A DNA stretch of 64,000 nucleotides from Streptomyces sp. f51 (GTDB lineage: Bacteria > Actinomycetota > Actinomycetes > Streptomycetales > Streptomycetaceae): contig NZ_CP149798.1 of the NCBI RefSeq assembly GCF_037940415.1, forward strand, positions 1,054,001 through 1,118,000, given 5' to 3'. The notes beneath the pieces were generated by a model, which saw nothing but the letters and a program-made list of their open reading frames with translations, was not told the DNA's origin and made no database searches. Shown in pieces: positions 41,098 to 48,774 of this stretch (position 1 is the stretch's first letter; each line of letters begins with the position of its first letter). A program made the position numbers and the translations under genes.

Positions 41098-41532
41098 TCA
41101 CTGCGAGATGTTCCACGGCATCACGAAGCCGAACTTCCAGAGATACACCCCCACCAGAACGGCCACGATCACGAGCCCGGCCGTCGTCAGCGCGATGTTG
41201 CGGCGCCGGACCTTCGGATCGAGCGCCCGCTGCGTCGCCTCCGTGACCTTGCGCTTCGTCCAGCGGAGCACCAACTGGGCCCAGACGAACTCGGTCGCCC
41301 AGATCGCCATGCCGCCGAAGATCACCAGCCAGCCGGGCCCCGGCAGCGGAAGCATGATCACTCCCGCGACGACCACGGCGAGCCCCACGACGAAAACGCC
41401 CACCTGCCAGCTCACGTGCAGCGCACGGCGCGCCTTGACGAATTGGGGCGCACGCGAACCGAGCGCTCGCTCATTGTTCGCCCCGTCGCCCGCCGTGGCG
41501 ACCTCGCCCGCCTCGTCACTCCCCGTATTCAT
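41098..41532 (-). CDS. PGPGW-motif membrane protein (TIGR02611 family)
   Basis: 144 residues from an ATG at 41532 (MNTGSDEAGEVATAGDGANN). Two membrane segments (VGVFVVGLAVVVAGVIMLPL and NIALTTAGLVIVAVLVGVYL) flank the signature PLPGPGWLVIFGGMAIWATE and an amphipathic basic helix (LRWTKRKVTEATQRALDPKV). The family is actinobacterial and uncharacterised. It is divergent from ssgB, as I recall for streptomycetes, so the two may share an upstream control region. Confidence 0.88.
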   Translation of the reverse strand: MNTGSDEAGEVATAGDGANNERALGSRAPQFVKARRALHVSWQVGVFVVGLAVVVAGVIMLPLPGPGWLVIFGGMAIWATEFVWAQLVLRWTKRKVTEATQRALDPKVRRRNIALTTAGLVIVAVLVGVYLWKFGFVMPWNISQ

Positions 41533-41723
41533 ACGACCAAACCCTACCCGAGAGAAACCAGTCACCGGAATGGCCCTATCCGGAGATCATCCCCTCGGCC
41601 GGATGAGTTACATAAAGACATGCAAAACCCTCAGAGGGGTTTACAACGGCACCGTAGGTGGCATGTCGATTTCGCCGACGTGCGAATCCCCGAGCGCACA
41701 CTGAGCGAAAGGCCCTGGCGCTT

Positions 41724-42137
41724 ATGAACACCACGGTCAGCTGCGAGCTGCACCTGCGCCTCGTTGTGTCGAGCGAGTCCTCACTGCCTGTACCCGCAGG
41801 ACTGCGGTATGACACGGCCGATCCCTATGCCGTGCACGCCACCTTCCACACCGGAGCCGAGGAAACCGTCGAGTGGGTGTTCGCCCGCGACCTCCTCGCC
41901 GAGGGCCTGCACCGGCCCACCGGTACCGGCGACGTCCGAGTCTGGCCGTCCCGAAGCCACGGCCAGGGCGTCGTCTGCATCGCCCTGAGCTCTCCGGAGG
42001 GTGAAGCCCTGCTCGAAGCCCCTGCGAGGGCCCTGGAGTCATTCCTGAAGCGAACGGACGCAGCCGTGCCACCCGGCACGGAACACCGGCACTTCGATCT
42101 CGACACGGAGCTCTCACACATCCTGGCCGAGAGCTGA
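41724..42137 (+). CDS. ssgB: sporulation and cell division protein SsgB
   Basis: 137 residues from an ATG at 41724 (MNTTVSCELHLRLVVSSESS), with GCGAAAGG upstream. The SsgA-like fold is plain: SSLPVPAGLRYDTADPYAVH, EETVEWVFARDLLAEGLHRP, GDVRVWPSRSHGQGVVCIAL and the tail FDLDTELSHILAES. SsgB recruits FtsZ to future septum sites in aerial hyphae, localised by SsgA, and is essential for sporulation. From memory the sequence is practically identical to S. coelicolor SsgB (SCO1541). A stress sigma factor (SigH) is reported to control it there; a weak GTTT-N14-GGTGGC match lies at 41639-41662. Confidence 0.97.
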   Translation: MNTTVSCELHLRLVVSSESSLPVPAGLRYDTADPYAVHATFHTGAEETVEWVFARDLLAEGLHRPTGTGDVRVWPSRSHGQGVVCIALSSPEGEALLEAPARALESFLKRTDAAVPPGTEHRHFDLDTELSHILAES

Positions 42138-42505
42138 CGCGTCACGACAGAGCCGCCCGGCGCCGTCCACTCGGGGAGACGGCTCGGGCTCAGACAACCG
42201 CATAGGGAAGCGTCGGCGCCGGTGTCGCGGAGGTTCGCGATGCCGGCGCCGACGCGCGCCGACCATGCCCACCAGGCCCTCCGCCTCGACCGCGCCCGTC
42301 GCGTCGATCACCACGCTCCGCAGCCCACCGCGCACCGCCCCCTCCCGCTCGACCCCGCGCCCGCCCCGCCCGCCCCCGGAGCCACTCCCGGTGCCGGCTC
42401 GGGCTCCGGCGACCCCGCGCCCGTCTCCGCCGCGCCGGGAAGCCACTACCATCGGCCAGCATCGGGCGGGCGCCCTCGCCCGACCCCCAGGCCAGGGAGC
42501 GAAAC
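42138..42505. other. 368-bp region between ssgB and the CGNR gene
   Basis: Contains the ssgB-proximal hairpin (listed separately) and then a Pro/Arg-like GC-rich stretch in which every frame is open but none has a credible start site. The last 30 bases carry the ribosome site of the CGNR gene. No gene is supported. Confidence 0.5.
42211..42254 (+). terminator. hairpin downstream of ssgB
   Basis: Perfect 12-bp arms CGTCGGCGCCGG (42211-42222) and CCGGCGCCGACG (42243-42254); the 20-base loop can pair further through TCGCG/CGCGA. It lies 73 bp after the ssgB stop codon. Confidence 0.7.
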
Positions 42506-43063
42506 GTGCTGATCACCCACGACACCCGGTGCGCACTCGACGCCGTGGTGGATCTGGTGAACACCGCGCCGGAGGACGGGACGGCGGACGGGCTCGCCGA
42601 TGTGCCGTCCCTCGCAGACTTCGTACGAAAGCACGACATCAGCGATGTCGGGGTGCTGTCGGAGCGCGATCTCGCGGCCGTACGGAACGTCCGCGGCCTG
42701 TTCGCGGGGATCTTCGCCGCGGAGGAACCGCGTGTCGCGGCCTCACTGATCAACGAACTGGTCGCGGCCGCCGGAACGACCCCCCGGCTGACGGACCACG
42801 ACGGCTACGACTGGCACGTCCACTACTTCGCTCCGGGCGCCTCGGTCGCCGACCATCTCGCGGCCGACTGCGGGATGGCGCTGGCCTTCTTCGTGGTCGC
42901 CGGGGAGCAGGACCGGCTGCGGCGCTGCGAGGCCCCGGACTGCCGGCGCGCCTTCGTGGATCTCTCCCGCAACCGCTCCCGCCGCTACTGCGACAGCCGC
43001 ACCTGCGGGAACCGGCTGCACGTGGCCGCCTACCGGGCCCGCCGCAAGGAAGCCGCGGGCTAG
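42506..43063 (+). CDS. CGNR zinc-finger protein
   Basis: 185 residues from a GTG at 42506 (MLITHDTRCALDAVVDLVNT). The N-terminal ABATE-like stress-binding domain runs to about residue 135; the C-terminal CGNR zinc finger is complete: RRCEAPDCRRAFVDLSRNRS, then RRYCDSRTCGNRLHVAAYRA, giving four Cys ligands. CGNR proteins are presumed small DNA-binding regulators, many linked to stress or ligand sensing. The position downstream of ssgB is separated by a terminator, so co-transcription is unlikely. Confidence 0.93.
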   Translation: MLITHDTRCALDAVVDLVNTAPEDGTADGLADVPSLADFVRKHDISDVGVLSERDLAAVRNVRGLFAGIFAAEEPRVAASLINELVAAAGTTPRLTDHDGYDWHVHYFAPGASVADHLAADCGMALAFFVVAGEQDRLRRCEAPDCRRAFVDLSRNRSRRYCDSRTCGNRLHVAAYRARRKEAAG

Positions 43064-43118
43064 CTCGTGAGGAGACGCCGGACGAGCCCCGGCGGGCCGT
43101 GCGGTCACGGCCGGGCTG

Positions 43119-43153
43119 ACGGAGCCCTCGGCGGGTGACGCCAGGGGCTCCGT
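43119..43153. terminator. terminator between CGNR gene and convergent small gene
   Basis: Arms ACGGAGCCC (43119-43127) and GGGCTCCGT (43145-43153) with a 17-base loop, between convergent stops. Confidence 0.6.
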
Positions 43154-43160
43154 GTACAGC

Positions 43161-43313
43161 TCAGAGCAGCAGCAGGTCGTGCAGCGAAGCCATGAGCAGC
43201 AGACAGCCGATCACCGCAAGGAAGATCATCAGCGGCGGCTGGGAGAGCGCGAAGAGACAACCGCGCCGCTCCTCGGGCGGAGCAGCGGTGTCGCTCGTTG
43301 TTGTGTCCAGCAT
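43161..43313 (-). CDS. small single-pass membrane protein
   Basis: 50 residues if begun at the ATG at 43313 (MLDTTTSDTAAPPEERRGCL). One C-terminal membrane helix (PPLMIFLAVIGCLLLMASLH) closes the protein with LLLL. A longer in-frame start exists up to 43424, but the upstream residues look like noncoding translation. No family is recognised; support is the clear helix and the terminator that follows. Confidence 0.5.
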   Translation of the reverse strand: MLDTTTSDTAAPPEERRGCLFALSQPPLMIFLAVIGCLLLMASLHDLLLL

Positions 43314-43490
43314 CTCGCGGGCGATGATGACGCAGAGGGCACGCGCTCCGCGATCAACACGCCCGGAATATACGGGAGTTCGCTGGAAGATGTGACGGGC
43401 GCGCTCGAACGTGAACGGTTCCACGCGTTCCCTGTGTCACGCATGTGATCTTGTGTCGCTTCTGCCGGTCAGGTGCCCTGCTTGTTCAGG

Positions 43491-43937
43491 TCAGATGCCG
43501 TGCTTCTTCAGGATCGCCTCAATGTCGCTGAAGTCGTCCCCTGAGCCCGTGGCCCGGGGGGCCGCCGCGGGCCGGGTGGTGAGGCCCGAGCCCTGGCCGA
43601 GCGACGGGGCCGAGGCCGCCGGTGCCTCCGCCTCGCGCCGGGAGGCGGCCTTCGCCGCTCTGCGTTCCTTCCGGGTCCCGCCGCCGCGCCGCTCCACTGC
43701 ACGGGTGATCATGAACAGTGCCCAGGCGCCGCCGAGCACGATGAAGCCGGCCCACGCGGTGGGGCTGAAGGCGGTGTCGGCCAGCCAGCCGACGACCCCG
43801 GTCATGACCAGGCCGATCGGCACCAGGGAGTAGGCGGCGATACGGGCCGCCGACAGGTAACGCTTGCGGTAGGCCGTCACCGCGGCGATGCCGAGGCCGG
43901 CGACGGAGACGGCGGAGCAGACGGTCTCTGCGATCAT
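43491..43937 (-). CDS. two-helix membrane protein of unknown function
   Basis: 148 residues from an ATG at 43937 preceded by GGAGGACCGG. Membrane segments near 3-22 (AETVCSAVSVAGLGIAAVTA), 33-53 (IAAYSLVPIGLVMTGVVGWL) and 60-80 (WAGFIVLGGAWALFMIT), then a basic stretch (RRGGGTRKERRAAKAASRRE) and an Ala/Pro linker ending in the conserved-looking SDIEAILKKHGI. The C-terminal amphipathic motif suggests a partner-binding end. Divergent from the DsbA-like gene. Confidence 0.85.
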   Translation of the reverse strand: MIAETVCSAVSVAGLGIAAVTAYRKRYLSAARIAAYSLVPIGLVMTGVVGWLADTAFSPTAWAGFIVLGGAWALFMITRAVERRGGGTRKERRAAKAASRREAEAPAASAPSLGQGSGLTTRPAAAPRATGSGDDFSDIEAILKKHGI

Positions 43938-44146
43938 TCCGGTCCTCCAGGCAGGGCTCGGGGCGACGTGGATCCTCTTCCCCTCCATCCTGCACCGCCT
44001 CGTGCCCGGTATGCCACGGTCCGGGCAGACCTCAGGGAGATCTCGGGGTCGCCGTCCTCCTCAGGTCCCGGCGGCACCCCCGTATCCCCGCGGCACCGCA
44101 GGTCCCGGTGGCACCGCACCCCCGCCGGACTGGGAGACTGGATCCC

Positions 44147-44677
44147 ATGAGCGACTTCTCCGCCTCCCCCGCCCAGAGCCCGGCCTCCGTCGTCCTGGAC
44201 GTCTGGTGCGATCTCCAGTGCCCCGACTGCCGTGACGCGCTCGCCGACCTGCACGCGCTGCGCGCCCGCTACGGCGACCGCCTAGAGCTGCGCCTGCGGC
44301 ACTTCCCGCTGGAGAAGAACAAGCACGCCTTCGCCGCGGCACAGGCCGCCGAGGAAGCCGCCGAGCAGGGCTCCGCCTGGCCCTACGTCGAGGCCGTACT
44401 CGGTCGCGTCGAGGAGCTGAAGGGCGACGGCGAGGCCTTCCTGGTCAAGGCCGCCCGGGAACTCGGCCTGGACGCCGAGGAGTTCGACACGGCCCTGATC
44501 GACGGGCGGCACATCCTGATCGTCGACGCGGACCAGGCCGAGGGCAAGGCGATCGGCGTCACCGGCACCCCCACGTACGTCATCGGCGGCGAGCGCCTGG
44601 ACGGCGGCAAGAGCCAGGAGGGGCTGCGCGAGCGGATCGAGGAGATCGCCGACCGGCTGCTCGCCGCGACGGCGTGA
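44147..44677 (+). CDS. DsbA-family thioredoxin-fold protein
   Basis: 176 residues from an ATG at 44147. The thioredoxin motif is C25-P-D-C28 (WCDLQCPDCRDAL), followed by a helical insertion (HAFAAAQAAEEAAEQGSAWP) and the cis-Pro loop GVTGTPTYVIGGERLDG near 140. No signal peptide is seen, so unlike secreted DsbA it is probably cytosolic, perhaps FrnE/DsbA-like oxidoreductase. It converges on the GNAT gene with a 7-bp gap. A link with the VKOR protein at 3159 is only speculation. Confidence 0.9.
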   Translation: MSDFSASPAQSPASVVLDVWCDLQCPDCRDALADLHALRARYGDRLELRLRHFPLEKNKHAFAAAQAAEEAAEQGSAWPYVEAVLGRVEELKGDGEAFLVKAARELGLDAEEFDTALIDGRHILIVDADQAEGKAIGVTGTPTYVIGGERLDGGKSQEGLRERIEEIADRLLAATA

Positions 44678-44684
44678 TCAGCCG

Positions 44685-45509
44685 CTACAGCAGCGTCTTG
44701 TACAGGTGGTGCTCCGTCGTCTCGTACCCGAGTGACGCGTAGAGCCGCTCGGCCGGGGTGTTCCCCGCGAAGACGTTGAGGCCGATGCGGTCCAGTCCGG
44801 CGGCCGTCGCGCGGGCCTCGGCGAGCCGCATGAGCGTCCGGCCGTGTCCGCGCCCGCGCCGGTCGGCACGAACGGCGACGTCGTAGACGAAGGCGTGTCC
44901 GCCGCGGCGCCCCAGCCAGAGATCGCCCACGGGGACGCCCTCGTGTTCGAGGACGGTCAGCCACATGTTCGCGGTGTCCGGGCCCTGCGGCAGCGCGCCG
45001 CCGAAGTCGCGGTCCGCCTTGGCGAGCGCCTCGGCCTCCGGCACGCCGCGCCGGATCCAGTCCTCGGCGTACTGCCGCCTGCCCTCCCGGTCCCATTCCT
45101 CGTACTCGTCCCGCGTCATGGGACGGTCGGCGCTGCCCGGAGGGAGGACGACCGCGGGGCCGTCCAGGGCCTTCTCCATGACGCGGTTGCGCAGGACGTA
45201 ACCGAGCGCCCTGGTGAGCTGCAAGGCGGGCCCGGCGTCCCCGGGAACGGTCACCTCGATCTGCCGGCAGCCCCACCCGCGGGCGACCTCCTCCGCCGCG
45301 AGCGCCGCGACCGTGCCGCGGCCGCGGCCCCGGTCGGGCTCGTCGATGCCCAGCTCGCGGATCCGGGCGGCGGGCGGCCCCGCGCCGGGTTCCGTGGCGA
45401 GGTGGACCCGGCCGACGGGACGGCTGTTCACGCACACCTGGAAGCGGCGCGAGAGGGTCCCGTCGGTGGCGCGGTGAAGCGGCTCGGTCGGCCGCAGGGT
45501 CGTGGTCAT
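44685..45509 (-). CDS. GNAT acetyltransferase with two GNAT-like halves
   Basis: 274 residues from an ATG at 45509. The C-terminal half is a full GNAT domain: VYDVAVRADRRGRGHGRTLM with the acetyl-CoA loop, then GLDRIGLNVFAGNTPAERLY and the closing YETTEHHLYKTLL. The N-terminal half has a weaker copy (IRELGIDEPDRGRGRGTVAA, LQLTRALGYVLRNRVMEKAL), so the protein looks like a tandem GNAT. The substrate is unknown. Transcribed away from pabC. Confidence 0.88.
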   Translation of the reverse strand: MTTTLRPTEPLHRATDGTLSRRFQVCVNSRPVGRVHLATEPGAGPPAARIRELGIDEPDRGRGRGTVAALAAEEVARGWGCRQIEVTVPGDAGPALQLTRALGYVLRNRVMEKALDGPAVVLPPGSADRPMTRDEYEEWDREGRRQYAEDWIRRGVPEAEALAKADRDFGGALPQGPDTANMWLTVLEHEGVPVGDLWLGRRGGHAFVYDVAVRADRRGRGHGRTLMRLAEARATAAGLDRIGLNVFAGNTPAERLYASLGYETTEHHLYKTLL

Positions 45510-45621
45510 CAGGGGTGTTGTACCCACTGACGCGCCCGTCGTCAGCCGAATTACCCGGCGATACGGGCCCGGTGGCCTTCCGGCCGGTGAACTCCCCACG
45601 ACGAACTGCCCGGCCCACGGT

Positions 45622-45680
45622 CTCCGAGCCGATGGTCCTCCGAGCCGATGGTCCGCCGAGCCGGTGGTCCTCCGAGCCGG
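45622..45680. repeat. 16-bp tandem repeat, about 3.7 units
   Basis: Units CTCCGAGCCGATGGTC (45622-45637 and 45638-45653, identical), CGCCGAGCCGGTGGTC (45654-45669) and a partial fourth unit follow one another in the gap between pabC and the GNAT gene. They lie just beyond the pabC stop codon. Confidence 0.9.
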
Positions 45681-45696
45681 GGAACGTCCGGTCCGG

Positions 45697-46518
45697 TCAG
45701 GGTTCGAGGTCGTCCCCGGCCCGCTCCTCGAAGACGCGCATCGCCTTGGCGGTCACCGGGCCCGGCGTGCCCGGCAGTTCACGGGTGTCGACCCGGTGCA
45801 CGGCCTGCACATCACGCAGTGTGGAGGTCAGGAAGATCTCGTCGGCGCGCTCCAGCACGTCCAGCGGAAGGTCCGTCTCCTTGGCGCCGGTCCATTCGAC
45901 CGTGAGGGCACGCGTGATGCCGGCCAGACAGCCGGAGGCGACGGGCGGGGTGTGGATCTCGCCGTCGAGGACGACGAAGACGTTCGACCCGGTGCCCTCG
46001 CAGAGTTGGCCCACCGTGTTGGCGAACAGCGCCTCGGACGCGCCGTGTTCACGTGCGCGGGCCAGGGCGACGACGTTCTCCGCGTACGAGGTGGTCTTCA
46101 GGCCGGTCAGCGCGCCCCGCTCGTTGCGGGTCCAGGGAACGGTGACGACGGCCGTGGAGTCGGGGCGCGGGGCCGATCCGCCGAGCGCGACGACGAGCGT
46201 CGGACCGTGCTCTCCGCGGTCCGAGCCGAGCGGGCCGTGGCCTCCGGTGTAGGTGATCCGGAGCCGGCCGAGCGGCATCGGGTTGGCGTCGAGGACGGCG
46301 GCGCAGGCGCGGCGCACCTCGTCGGCGTCGGGCTCGGGCAGACCGAGGCCGCGGGCCGAGCGGGCCAGCCGGTCGAGGTGGCGGGTCAGCGCGAAGGGCC
46401 GGCCTTCGACCGCCTTGACGGTCTCGAAGATGCCGTCACCCACGGTCAGTCCGTGGTCGAAGACGGAGACGCGGGCGGCCTCGATGTCCTGGAGCCCGCC
46501 GTCGAGCCATAGCTTCAC
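45697..46518 (-). CDS. pabC: aminodeoxychorismate lyase (class IV PLP enzyme)
   Basis: 273 residues from a GTG at 46518 (MKLWLDGGLQDIEAARVSVF), with GTAGGACC upstream. Class IV aminotransferase features: FDHGLTVGDGIFETVKAVEG near 20-40, the lysine of LTGLKTTSYAENVVALARA near 135, and FANTVGQLCEGTGSNVFVVL. Lying just downstream of the chorismate-binding enzyme, it should release pyruvate from aminodeoxychorismate to give p-aminobenzoate for folate. A branched-chain or D-amino acid transaminase is the alternative in this family. Confidence 0.9.
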   Translation of the reverse strand: MKLWLDGGLQDIEAARVSVFDHGLTVGDGIFETVKAVEGRPFALTRHLDRLARSARGLGLPEPDADEVRRACAAVLDANPMPLGRLRITYTGGHGPLGSDRGEHGPTLVVALGGSAPRPDSTAVVTVPWTRNERGALTGLKTTSYAENVVALARAREHGASEALFANTVGQLCEGTGSNVFVVLDGEIHTPPVASGCLAGITRALTVEWTGAKETDLPLDVLERADEIFLTSTLRDVQAVHRVDTRELPGTPGPVTAKAMRVFEERAGDDLEP

Positions 46519-46609
46519 TGGTCCTACCTCGCATGTGAGTGTGCCGGACGCGTCGTCCGGGCACGTCGTTCCGGCGCCGGTCCCCGCCTCGTCCGTCCCC
46601 GGAACCGGG

Positions 46610-47656
46610 TCAGTCCGTGAGGGTCCCGTCACCCGCGTCGTACGTTCCCGACGCTACCGCGAGCAGCCGGGACGCCTTCAGCTCGGTCTCCCGCCACTCT
46701 CCCTCGGGGTCGGACCCCCAGGTGATGCCGGCCCCGGTGCCGAACCGCAGGACGCCGTCGGCGCGGTCGATCCAGAACGTACGGATGCCCACGGCCAGCT
46801 CACCGGTGCCGCGGTCGGCGTCGACCCAGCCGATGCCTCCGCAGTAGGGGCCGCGCGGCGCGGTCTCCAGGGCCTCGATGATCCGCAGGGCGCTGGACTT
46901 GGGAGCGCCGGTGACGGAGCCGGGCGGGAAGGCCGCCGCCAGGAGTCCGGGCCAGCCGACGCCCTCGCGCAGTTCGCCGCTGACGGTGGAGACGAGGTGG
47001 ACGAGCCCCGGATGCTTCTCCACGACGCACAGATCGGGCACGGCCACGGTGCCGGTGGCGCAGACCTGGCCGATGTCGTTGCGGACGAGGTCCACGATCA
47101 TCACGTTCTCGGCGTAGTCCTTGTCGAGGAGGTCCGCCTCGGTGCGTCCGGTGCCCTTGATCGGGCCCGACTCGACCGCACGGCCCGCGCGGCGCACGAA
47201 GAGCTCGGGGGAGGCCGTGGCTATCTCGACGCCGTGGTCCGGGAGCCGAATCGTTCCGGCGTACGGCGCCGGGTTGCCGCGGGCCAGCAGGGCGGTCAGC
47301 GCGTCGACGTCGGCGTCGGCCGGTACCGGCGCGGAGAGCACCCGGCAGAGATTGGCCTGATAGACCTCGCCGCGCGCGATGTGCTCCCGGATGCGGCGCA
47401 CACCGGCCGTGTACGCGGCGCGGTCGAGGGACGACGTCCAGTCGCCGGCCGCCGGTCCGTGCCATCGTCCCGGAACCGGGGCGGGCACCGGCTCCTCCCG
47501 TACGTCCCGGAAGCGGGCGCAGGTCAGACGCCCTTCGAAGTCCGCCGAGACGGCCCAGAAGCCGGACGAGTCCAGGGCCGCGGGGTCGCTGGTGACATCG
47601 AGGAGACCGGTGGCGACGAGGCCGCCGAAACGGGCGAGAGGAGGGAGGTCGAGCAC
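46610..47656 (-). CDS. pabB: chorismate-binding enzyme, aminodeoxychorismate synthase component I
   Basis: 348 residues if begun at the GTG at 47656 (MLDLPPLARFGGLVATGLLD); the ribosome site is weak, so leaderless translation is possible. The chorismate-binding core shows YTAGVRRIREHIARGEVYQA, SPELFVRRAGRAVESGPIKG, the catalytic DLVRNDIGQVCATGTV and PPGSVTGAPKSSALRIIEAL, then the ending EWRETELKASRLL. With pabC downstream it is best assigned to p-aminobenzoate synthesis rather than anthranilate. The glutaminase subunit is not in the window. Confidence 0.9.
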   Translation of the reverse strand: MLDLPPLARFGGLVATGLLDVTSDPAALDSSGFWAVSADFEGRLTCARFRDVREEPVPAPVPGRWHGPAAGDWTSSLDRAAYTAGVRRIREHIARGEVYQANLCRVLSAPVPADADVDALTALLARGNPAPYAGTIRLPDHGVEIATASPELFVRRAGRAVESGPIKGTGRTEADLLDKDYAENVMIVDLVRNDIGQVCATGTVAVPDLCVVEKHPGLVHLVSTVSGELREGVGWPGLLAAAFPPGSVTGAPKSSALRIIEALETAPRGPYCGGIGWVDADRGTGELAVGIRTFWIDRADGVLRFGTGAGITWGSDPEGEWRETELKASRLLAVASGTYDAGDGTLTD

Positions 47657-47742
47657 GCAGACGAGTCTAGGGCGCGTGTCCTCGGAGTGCCCTGACCATG
47701 TCCTCGGGGGGACAGACCGCAGCACGCTGCACAAACGCGTTT

Positions 47743-47770
47743 TTGTGCTGGCCCGGGAATCCGCTAGAGT
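47743..47770 (+). promoter_or_regulatory. promoter of the Gly-Cys-Val tRNA operon
   Basis: TTGTGC at 47743-47748 and TAGAGT at 47765-47770, spaced by 16 bp, form a housekeeping-type promoter 43 bp upstream of the tRNA-Gly gene. The -10 fits the streptomycete TAGRRT form. It is divergent from pabB. Confidence 0.7.
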
Positions 47771-47812
47771 TCAACACGTCGCCGGGACGCGCAAGCGGAA
47801 CGGAAACGACAC

Positions 47813-47885
47813 GCGGACGTAGCTCAGTTGGTAGAGCGCAACCTTGCCAAGGTTGAGGTCGCCAGTTCGAACCTGGTCGTCCGCT
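47813..47885 (+). tRNA. tRNA-Gly (GCC anticodon)
   Basis: 73 bases: acceptor GCGGACG/CGTCCGC, D arm GCTC...GAGC, anticodon stem CAACC/GGTTG with loop TTGCCAA, T arm GCCAG TTCGAAC CTGGT, discriminator T. CCA not encoded. First of five tRNAs in one unit. Confidence 0.98.
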
Positions 47886-47923
47886 CGCAGGAAAGTGGGG
47901 GATCTTCCCGAACCCGCACTTCT

Positions 47924-47997
47924 GGTGGAGTGGCCGAGAGGCGAGGCAACGGCCTGCAAAGCCGTCTACACGGGTTCAAATCCCGTCTCCACCTCCA
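47924..47997 (+). tRNA. tRNA-Cys (GCA anticodon)
   Basis: Acceptor GGTGGAG/CTCCACC, anticodon stem ACGGC/GCCGT with loop CTGCAAA, T loop TTCAAAT. Discriminator T at 47994 followed by an encoded CCA at 47995-47997. Confidence 0.97.
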
Positions 47998-47998
47998 A

Positions 47999-48070
47999 GG
48001 ACGATTAGCTCAGCGGGAGAGCGCTTCCCTGACACGGAAGAGGTCACTGGTTCAATCCCAGTATCGTCCA
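47999..48070 (+). tRNA. tRNA-Val (GAC anticodon), copy 1
   Basis: 72 bases, acceptor GGACGAT/ATCGTCC, anticodon stem CTTCC/GGAAG with loop CTGACAC, T loop TTCAATC, discriminator A. One base after the tRNA-Cys CCA, so it must be released by processing. Confidence 0.98.
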
Positions 48071-48104
48071 CTGGTCCGCAAGGACTTGGTCCGCAAGGAT
48101 CCCC

Positions 48105-48176
48105 GCGCGATTAGCTCAGCGGGAGAGCGCTTCCCTGACACGGAAGAGGTCACTGGTTCAATCCCAGTATCGCGCA
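48105..48176 (+). tRNA. tRNA-Val (GAC anticodon), copy 2
   Basis: 72 bases, body identical to copy 1 but acceptor stem GCGCGAT/ATCGCGC. Anticodon loop CTGACAC, discriminator A, followed by CGC so CCA is not encoded. Confidence 0.98.
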
Positions 48177-48217
48177 CGCAGTACATGCAGCAAGCGTGGC
48201 TCAAGGCCGCGTGACCT

Positions 48218-48292
48218 GCGCGATTAGCTCAGCGGGAGAGCGCTTCCCTGACACGGAAGAGGTCACTGGTTCAATCCCAGTATCGCGCACCA
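48218..48292 (+). tRNA. tRNA-Val (GAC anticodon), copy 3
   Basis: Identical to copy 2 over the 72-base body (48218-48289) and followed by an encoded CCA (48290-48292). Last gene of the tRNA operon. Confidence 0.97.
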
Positions 48293-48293
48293 G

Positions 48294-48327
48294 CAAAGCC
48301 CCCGGTCGTCTCACGACCGGGGGTTTC
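48294..48327 (+). terminator. terminator of the tRNA operon
   Basis: Arms CCCCCGGTCGT (48299-48309) and ACGACCGGGGG (48313-48323) with a 3-base loop, followed by TTTC, directly after the last tRNA. Confidence 0.9.
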
Positions 48328-48391
48328 GTCGTTCCCGGGCGTCGTCCGGCGCGGGGGCTCCCTCCGCCCGGGAGGGAGCCCCCGCGGGGGT

Positions 48392-48700
48392 TCAGGACGA
48401 GAACAGCATGTGCCCGAAGCTCTTGTGGCCGTGGTGACCGCCATGACCGCCGCCGTGGCCGCCGTAGTGACCACCGTGGCCGCCGTGACCGCCGTGCTGC
48501 GGGGCACCCCACGCGGGGGCCGGCGCGGACGGGTACGCCTGCGGCGGCGGCGCGGGCTGGGACCACTGCGCCTCCACACGGGTCAGCGCCTCCAGCTCGC
48601 CGTAGTCGAGGAAGATCCCTCGGCAGCCGCTGCACTGCTCGATCTGGACGCCATTGCGGTTGTACGTGTGCATCGGCGCATGGCATTTCGGACACTGCAT
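48392..48700 (-). CDS. TFIIB-type zinc-ribbon protein with His/Gly-rich tail
   Basis: 102 residues, ATG at 48700 with GAGGAG upstream. The zinc ribbon occupies residues 1-40: MQCPKCHAPMHTYNRNGVQI, then EQCSGCRGIFLDYGELEAL, i.e. CxxC...CxxC. After a Pro/Ala linker comes a tail of GGH repeats (GGHGGHGGHYGGHGGGHGGH) with ten His in about 30 residues, ending in KSFGHMLFSS. The tail should bind zinc, nickel or copper. zf-TFIIB proteins of this size are uncharacterised. Confidence 0.9.
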   Translation of the reverse strand: MQCPKCHAPMHTYNRNGVQIEQCSGCRGIFLDYGELEALTRVEAQWSQPAPPPQAYPSAPAPAWGAPQHGGHGGHGGHYGGHGGGHGGHHGHKSFGHMLFSS

Positions 48701-48774
48701 GCTCGGCTCAACTCCTCGCCGGTCGGTACTGCTTCCGCCAGGACAGACATCGCCCGGCCTCGGTCGGTTGCACC

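Noticed and set aside
42114..42753. Minus-strand frames between ssgB and the CGNR gene
   Set aside because: Low-complexity Arg/Gly/Ala translation, overlap with real genes, no ribosome site.
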